Shown piece after piece: positions 13,694 to 16,962 of a stretch of 16,962 bases of DNA (position 1 is the first letter of the stretch; every line of letters begins with the position of its first letter). Origin of the DNA: Anaerolineales bacterium. GTDB taxonomy: Bacteria > Chloroflexota > Anaerolineae > Anaerolineales > Villigracilaceae. The stretch spans positions 1 through 16,962 of the forward strand of contig WGAD01000341.1 in the NCBI GenBank assembly GCA_015489255.1, given 5' to 3'. The position numbers were made by a program, and so were the translations under genes. The notes below the pieces were generated by a model. It searched no databases, was not told where the DNA came from, and worked only from the letters and a program-made list of their open reading frames with translations.

Positions 13694-14707
13694 CTAAAAC
13701 TCAATCTGGTTTTCGTAGGTTTCCAGCAAGATGTCCACCTGGTCGAGGAAAGCGTCCAGCGCGGCGATTTGTTGAGGGAAGTTGTCTTCAAGCAGGCCAA
13801 GTCGGTGGAGGGCTTGCGCCCAGGCTTCGCGCTGTGGCTGGTCGTCCGCCAGGCCGCTGACGGCCTGTGTCCAGGTGAGAAGCAACGGCCAGAGGAGATC
13901 GTGCGGGCGTTCGTCGGCCAGCAGGGCGCGGAAGCCGCCCAGGTAGTAATTGCGGCGCGCGGGGTGCAAACGGTGGAATGGCGGTTTGCGTTCAATGGCG
14001 GCCTGCCAGGCGGCTTCCCATTCTTTGATCCAGTCTGCAAGTTCTTCGGTCGGGGGCAGGGGCTGCGCGCAGAGCAGGCGCAAGAAGTCTGCGTAAGCGG
14101 TCTCCTGGTGCAGGGCGTTTGCGCGCCGGGCCAATTCGGGCAGGAAACGGCGCTCGCCCAAAGGCGGGCGGTTGTCCAGGGCAACCAGGGCGTTGGCGGC
14201 CAGGCCGGCGGCCTCCAGGTAGCGCCCCAGGACGCCGGGATCGGCGCTGGGGCCGGAAAATTGCAGTTCCAACCAGCGATCGCGCCCGGCGGCGAGGAAT
14301 TGTCGCGCCCGCGCCAGGGTGTTGGGCGGTGCGGCGTATGCGCTCAAGAGCGCGGCCTGGAGACGATCGAAGAAGAAGCCGGATTTGAACAACACTTGCG
14401 GGGCGTACAGCTCCGGCGCGAGTTGGGCGTTGGTGCGCAGCTCGCGCAGCGGCTCGTATTCACGGGTGGCGCGGTGAATGATGTCCAGATGAATGTCTGG
14501 GGAGATGCCCACACGCTCGTGCCGGGCGGCCGGCTGCTGACGGTGAATGAACACCAGGTCGATGTCGGCGCTGCCGCCCAGGAGCGGCGCTTCCTGCGTG
14601 GCGACGGAGCCGATCAGGTACACGGCCTCCAGGTCGTGTGCTTGTTGGGTCCGCTTGAGAACCTCGCGTTCAGCCAGCTGAATGAGCGTTTTGCGGGTGA
14701 TGCGCAT
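13694..14707 (-). CDS. Pol-beta-superfamily nucleotidyltransferase domain protein
   Basis: A 337-residue soluble protein. The first 100 residues carry the minimal nucleotidyltransferase signature: helix, GS at 33-34 in LIGSVATQEAP, metal-binding Asp48 and Asp50 in ADIDLVFI, and the third acidic residue Asp75 in HLDIIH. Residues 100-337 are helical, rich in Leu, Arg and Trp, and may be a substrate-binding or HEPN-like helical region, although no RxxxxH motif is clear. Antibiotic nucleotidyltransferases and protein-modifying enzymes share the signature, so the substrate is open. The start lies seven bases after the kinase stop, implying one transcript. Downstream come the restriction-modification remnants. 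Confidence 0.8.
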   Translation of the reverse strand: MRITRKTLIQLAEREVLKRTQQAHDLEAVYLIGSVATQEAPLLGGSADIDLVFIHRQQPAARHERVGISPDIHLDIIHRATREYEPLRELRTNAQLAPELYAPQVLFKSGFFFDRLQAALLSAYAAPPNTLARARQFLAAGRDRWLELQFSGPSADPGVLGRYLEAAGLAANALVALDNRPPLGERRFLPELARRANALHQETAYADFLRLLCAQPLPPTEELADWIKEWEAAWQAAIERKPPFHRLHPARRNYYLGGFRALLADERPHDLLWPLLLTWTQAVSGLADDQPQREAWAQALHRLGLLEDNFPQQIAALDAFLDQVDILLETYENQIEF

Positions 14708-14714
14708 GGTTGGT

Positions 14715-15350
14715 TCACTCCGAAAGGGGCAGCGGCGGCTGGAAAGGAGCCAGCCCCAGCCGTTCGCGGATGCGATTTTCGATCCAGGCCAGGTGCTCGG
14801 GAACGTGGACGAAATCCATCTGCGAGGTGTCGATCGTCAGCGCGGGGAAAGGCGTTTCCCCGGAAAAGAAGCGTTCATAGGTCTCATGCAGGGCGTGGAT
14901 GTAGTTGCGATCCATGTTGCGCTCGTAGGGCCGGTCGCGCAGGGCAATGCGCTTCATCAGCACTTCTGGGGTGGCACGCAGATACACAACCAGGTCGGGG
15001 GTGACGATCTTTTCCGCCAGGGCTTCGTGCACCCGGTAATACATTTCCAACTCGTCGCCAGACAGGTTGATTTCGGCAAACAAGGCATCTTTGGCGAAGG
15101 TATAGTCGGCCAGCAGGTTGCCTCCTCCTTGCAGCACAGCCGGAACGCTGCGGCGCTGCTGATGGTAGCGGCTGAGCAAGAAGAAGATCTGCGTTTGAAA
15201 CGCGTAACGGTCGCGGTCGGCATAGAAATCGGACAGGAAGGGGTTTTCTTCAAAGACTTCCAGCAGCAACTCGGCATCGAAATTGGCCTGCAACAAGCGG
15301 GCGAGCGACGTTTTGCCGACGCCAATGACTCCTTCGATGGCAATGTACAT
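14715..15350 (-). CDS. Deoxynucleoside kinase (dNK/dGK-dAK family)
   Basis: A 211-residue soluble kinase that phosphorylates deoxynucleosides for salvage of DNA precursors. The N-terminus MYIAIEGVIGVGKTSLA holds the P-loop (Gly7-Thr14). EENPFL at 34-39 carries the catalytic acidic residue, the DYTFAKD segment at 82-88 takes the place of the ERS-type motif, and the Arg-rich lid RDRPYER covers 138-144. Which base is preferred cannot be told from sequence. The start at 15350 is chosen because it opens directly with the first strand of the fold and follows GGGAG at about ten bases; the upstream frame has no kinase-like sequence. It is divergent from the glycosyltransferase at 15421, with 70 bases between. 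Confidence 0.93.
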   Translation of the reverse strand: MYIAIEGVIGVGKTSLARLLQANFDAELLLEVFEENPFLSDFYADRDRYAFQTQIFFLLSRYHQQRRSVPAVLQGGGNLLADYTFAKDALFAEINLSGDELEMYYRVHEALAEKIVTPDLVVYLRATPEVLMKRIALRDRPYERNMDRNYIHALHETYERFFSGETPFPALTIDTSQMDFVHVPEHLAWIENRIRERLGLAPFQPPLPLSE

Positions 15351-15408
15351 AAACAGGTCTCCCGTGCGGCAAAGAATCCGTTTAAGGATACCACAAGCAG
15401 CGGGCAGG

Positions 15409-15414
15409 TATAAT
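15409..15414 (+). promoter_or_regulatory. -10 box of the glycosyltransferase gene, probably leaderless
   Basis: A perfect TATAAT lies only six bases before the ATG at 15421, and no ribosome site is present. Transcription would start at or one base before the A of the ATG. No good -35 is visible. The arrangement repeats that at miaB. Confidence 0.68.
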
Positions 15415-15420
15415 AGCCGC

Positions 15421-16434
15421 ATGGCAACGATCGGCATCGTGCCGCGCGTCACCGGTTTGGGCGGGGTGCGGTCTTTCATGGAAAAATTTCGCCAGGGGCT
15501 GCAAAGCCAGGGGGTGCAAACGACGTTCGATCTCGATGCGCCCGGGCTGGATGCGGTGCTGGTGCTGGCCGGAACGAAGCGGCTGGACGCGCTGCACCGC
15601 CTTCGGCGGCGCGGGGTGCGCATTGTGCAGCGGCTGGACGGTATCAACTGGATTCAGCGGCGGCGTTGGGCCGGGTGGCGATATACCCTGCGGGCGGAAT
15701 ACGGCAACTGGAACCTGGCGCTCATCCGGCGGCGGTTTGCCGATCGGATCATTTACCAGAGTCAGTTTACCCGCCGGTGGTGGACGGATTGGTTCGGCCC
15801 GCTGGACAAGCCGCAGACGGTCATTTACAACGGCGTCGATCTGGCGCGTTATACCCCGGAAGGGCCGCACGACCGCCCCTCCCAGGCCTATCGCTTGCTG
15901 GTGGTGGAGGGCAGCCTGGGTGGCGTATTGTCCTTCGGCCTCGATTGGGCCGTCCAGGTGACCGATGCACTGGCGGCAGATGGCTGGCCGGTGCAATTGA
16001 CCGTCGCCGGCCGGGTAGATGCCGCCTCTCGCGTGCGGGCGCAGCGAAATTGCCGCGCGCCAGTGGAGTTTCGCGGCATTTTGCCCGGCGAGGCCATCCC
16101 CCAACTGGATCGCTCGGCACACCTCTTTTTGTCTGCCGAATTGAACTCCGCCTGCCCCAACGCGGTGATCGAAGCCCTGGCCTGCGGCACACCGGTGGCG
16201 GGCTTTGCCACTGGCGCGCTGCCCGAGCTCCTGGCGCCCGAGGCCGGGCGCGCCGTTCCCTATGGGGGAGATGTCTGGCGGTTGGAACCGGCAGACGTGC
16301 CTGCGCTCACCGCCGCGGCGGTGGCGATCCTGTCCGATTGGCCGCGCTGGCATTTGGGCGCCCGCCACCATGCACAGGCGCATTTTTCCCTGGAGACGAT
16401 GGTCACCCGTTATTTGGAGGTCTTGCTGGGATGA
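15421..16434 (+). CDS. GT4-like glycosyltransferase
   Basis: A 337-residue GT-B-fold protein likely to move a sugar from a nucleotide or lipid donor to a surface glycan. The N-terminal half begins ATIGIVPRVTGLGGVRSF, a glycine loop typical of GT4. The C-terminal half has VIYNGVDLARY (135-144), LTVAGRVD (193-200), and SACPNAVIEALACGTPVAGF (243-262) followed by GALPEL. In related proteins the first Glu of the EX7E pair sits in NEPCPN; here it is Ser243, with only Glu251 kept, so activity could be altered. The ATG at 15421 is set by the TATAAT box and by the start of the fold; the frame is open further upstream without similarity. The stop overlaps the next ATG by four bases. Confidence 0.85.
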   Translation: MATIGIVPRVTGLGGVRSFMEKFRQGLQSQGVQTTFDLDAPGLDAVLVLAGTKRLDALHRLRRRGVRIVQRLDGINWIQRRRWAGWRYTLRAEYGNWNLALIRRRFADRIIYQSQFTRRWWTDWFGPLDKPQTVIYNGVDLARYTPEGPHDRPSQAYRLLVVEGSLGGVLSFGLDWAVQVTDALAADGWPVQLTVAGRVDAASRVRAQRNCRAPVEFRGILPGEAIPQLDRSAHLFLSAELNSACPNAVIEALACGTPVAGFATGALPELLAPEAGRAVPYGGDVWRLEPADVPALTAAAVAILSDWPRWHLGARHHAQAHFSLETMVTRYLEVLLG

Positions 16435-16962
16435 AAGAATCGCGCTCTTATGCGGCTCTCTGGCTGGGGGTGTTGTTCCTGGTGGTGCTGACGTTGGCCT
16501 TTATCCTGCCGCTGGTGCCCAACGATTACTGGTGGTATGTGCGCCTGGGGCAGGAGATCGTCCGCACAGGCGGCTTGCCGTCGGTAGATACCTTTTCCTG
16601 GTCGCAGGCGGGGCAACCCGTGTTTTATCATTCGTGGCTGTCGGCGTTGATCTTTTATGGGCTGCACACCCGCTTCGGGGTGGATGCCGTTTTCTTGTTG
16701 CGGGGGCTGTCGCTGGGGATCACTTACGCGATCTTGTGGCAACTGAGCCGCCAGGCAGGGGCGGGGCCGCGCCTGGCTACGCTGTTGGTGGGGCTGGCGG
16801 CCTTGATGGGCAGCGGCAACTGGATGTTTCGGCCACAACTGCTGGCATACCCGCTCTTTGCGCTGGCCTTGTGGGTGTTGTATCCCCCCGCTGCGCGGGG
16901 AAAGCGGTTGTTCTTGCTGCCGGTTATCGCCCTGGCGTGGGTCAATCTGCATGGGTCATACG
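16431..16962 (+). CDS. Multi-pass membrane protein, possibly GT-C glycosyltransferase (partial)
   Basis: The first 177 codons of a gene that runs off the window. After a first membrane helix (about 8-28) comes PNDYWWYVRLGQEIVRTGG, with an Asn-Asp pair at 31-32 in the outer loop, then PSVDTFSWSQAG and YHSWLSALIFYGL. This order, an acidic residue in the first loop followed by a D/S-rich turn and a Trp-Leu motif, is common in GT-C (PMT/GT39-like) membrane glycosyltransferases and related uncharacterised Chloroflexota proteins. At least five hydrophobic helices are visible. ATGA overlap with the glycosyltransferase gene indicates coupling and a shared glycan pathway. The class is an inference; membrane topology is clear. 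Confidence 0.75.
   Translation, partial: MKESRSYAALWLGVLFLVVLTLAFILPLVPNDYWWYVRLGQEIVRTGGLPSVDTFSWSQAGQPVFYHSWLSALIFYGLHTRFGVDAVFLLRGLSLGITYAILWQLSRQAGAGPRLATLLVGLAALMGSGNWMFRPQLLAYPLFALALWVLYPPAARGKRLFLLPVIALAWVNLHGSY

Noticed and set aside
13419..13697. 92-codon plus-strand frame
   Set aside because: Antisense to the restriction-modification remnants, which carry family motifs on the minus strand.
13637..15004. 455-codon plus-strand open frame
   Set aside because: Antisense to the nucleotidyltransferase and kinase genes, both of which have clear catalytic motifs.

Overview
The window is GC-rich, densely coded bacterial DNA with no RNA genes. Its style fits the Chloroflexota, most likely an Anaerolineae-type genome: a class 2 dihydroorotate dehydrogenase, a Thr/Pro-rich lipoprotein, a Chloroflexus-like MiaB, small PII-like and cyclic-di-AMP-receptor-like proteins, and a deoxynucleoside kinase. 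This placement rests on protein appearance only; no marker gene is present.

Layout. 1-2131 (+): 3' end of pyrD, a CPA2 cation/proton antiporter, a 117-residue PII-like protein, then a strong terminator. 2151-2910 (-): a UPF0173 metallo-hydrolase with a clear sigma70 promoter, bracketed by two direct copies (1936-2090 and 2957-3111) of a 155-bp MITE-like repeat. 3109-4410 (-): a lipoprotein with a propeller-like body, whose stop codon lies in the end of the second repeat. 4538-5872 (-): miaB, apparently transcribed leaderless. 6179-8364 (+): two overlapping genes, a small membrane-anchored protein and a protein built from six two-helix membrane repeats with a cytosolic tail domain.

8365-13207 (-): the most interesting block. 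A large (alpha/alpha)6 glycoside hydrolase is followed by a CPA1/NhaP antiporter whose C-terminus is a complete PstA/DarA-like (cyclic-di-AMP receptor family) domain. Two overlapping genes for free-standing relatives of that same domain follow. The reading frames overlap, so antiporter and receptor-like proteins are probably made together. With the CPA2/PII-like pair at the other end of the window, two unrelated antiporters are each linked to a PII-superfamily trimer-forming module.

13208-13693 looks empty but holds, on the minus strand, the decayed remains of a restriction-modification system: a 47-codon restriction-endonuclease N-terminus and an overlapping 56-codon Dam methylase N-terminus, broken at a perfect 13-bp inverted repeat. 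13694-15350 (-): a Pol-beta-type nucleotidyltransferase and a deoxynucleoside kinase. 15421-16962 (+): a GT4-like glycosyltransferase with a probable leaderless start, and the start of a multi-pass membrane protein that runs off the window, together suggesting a surface-glycan locus.
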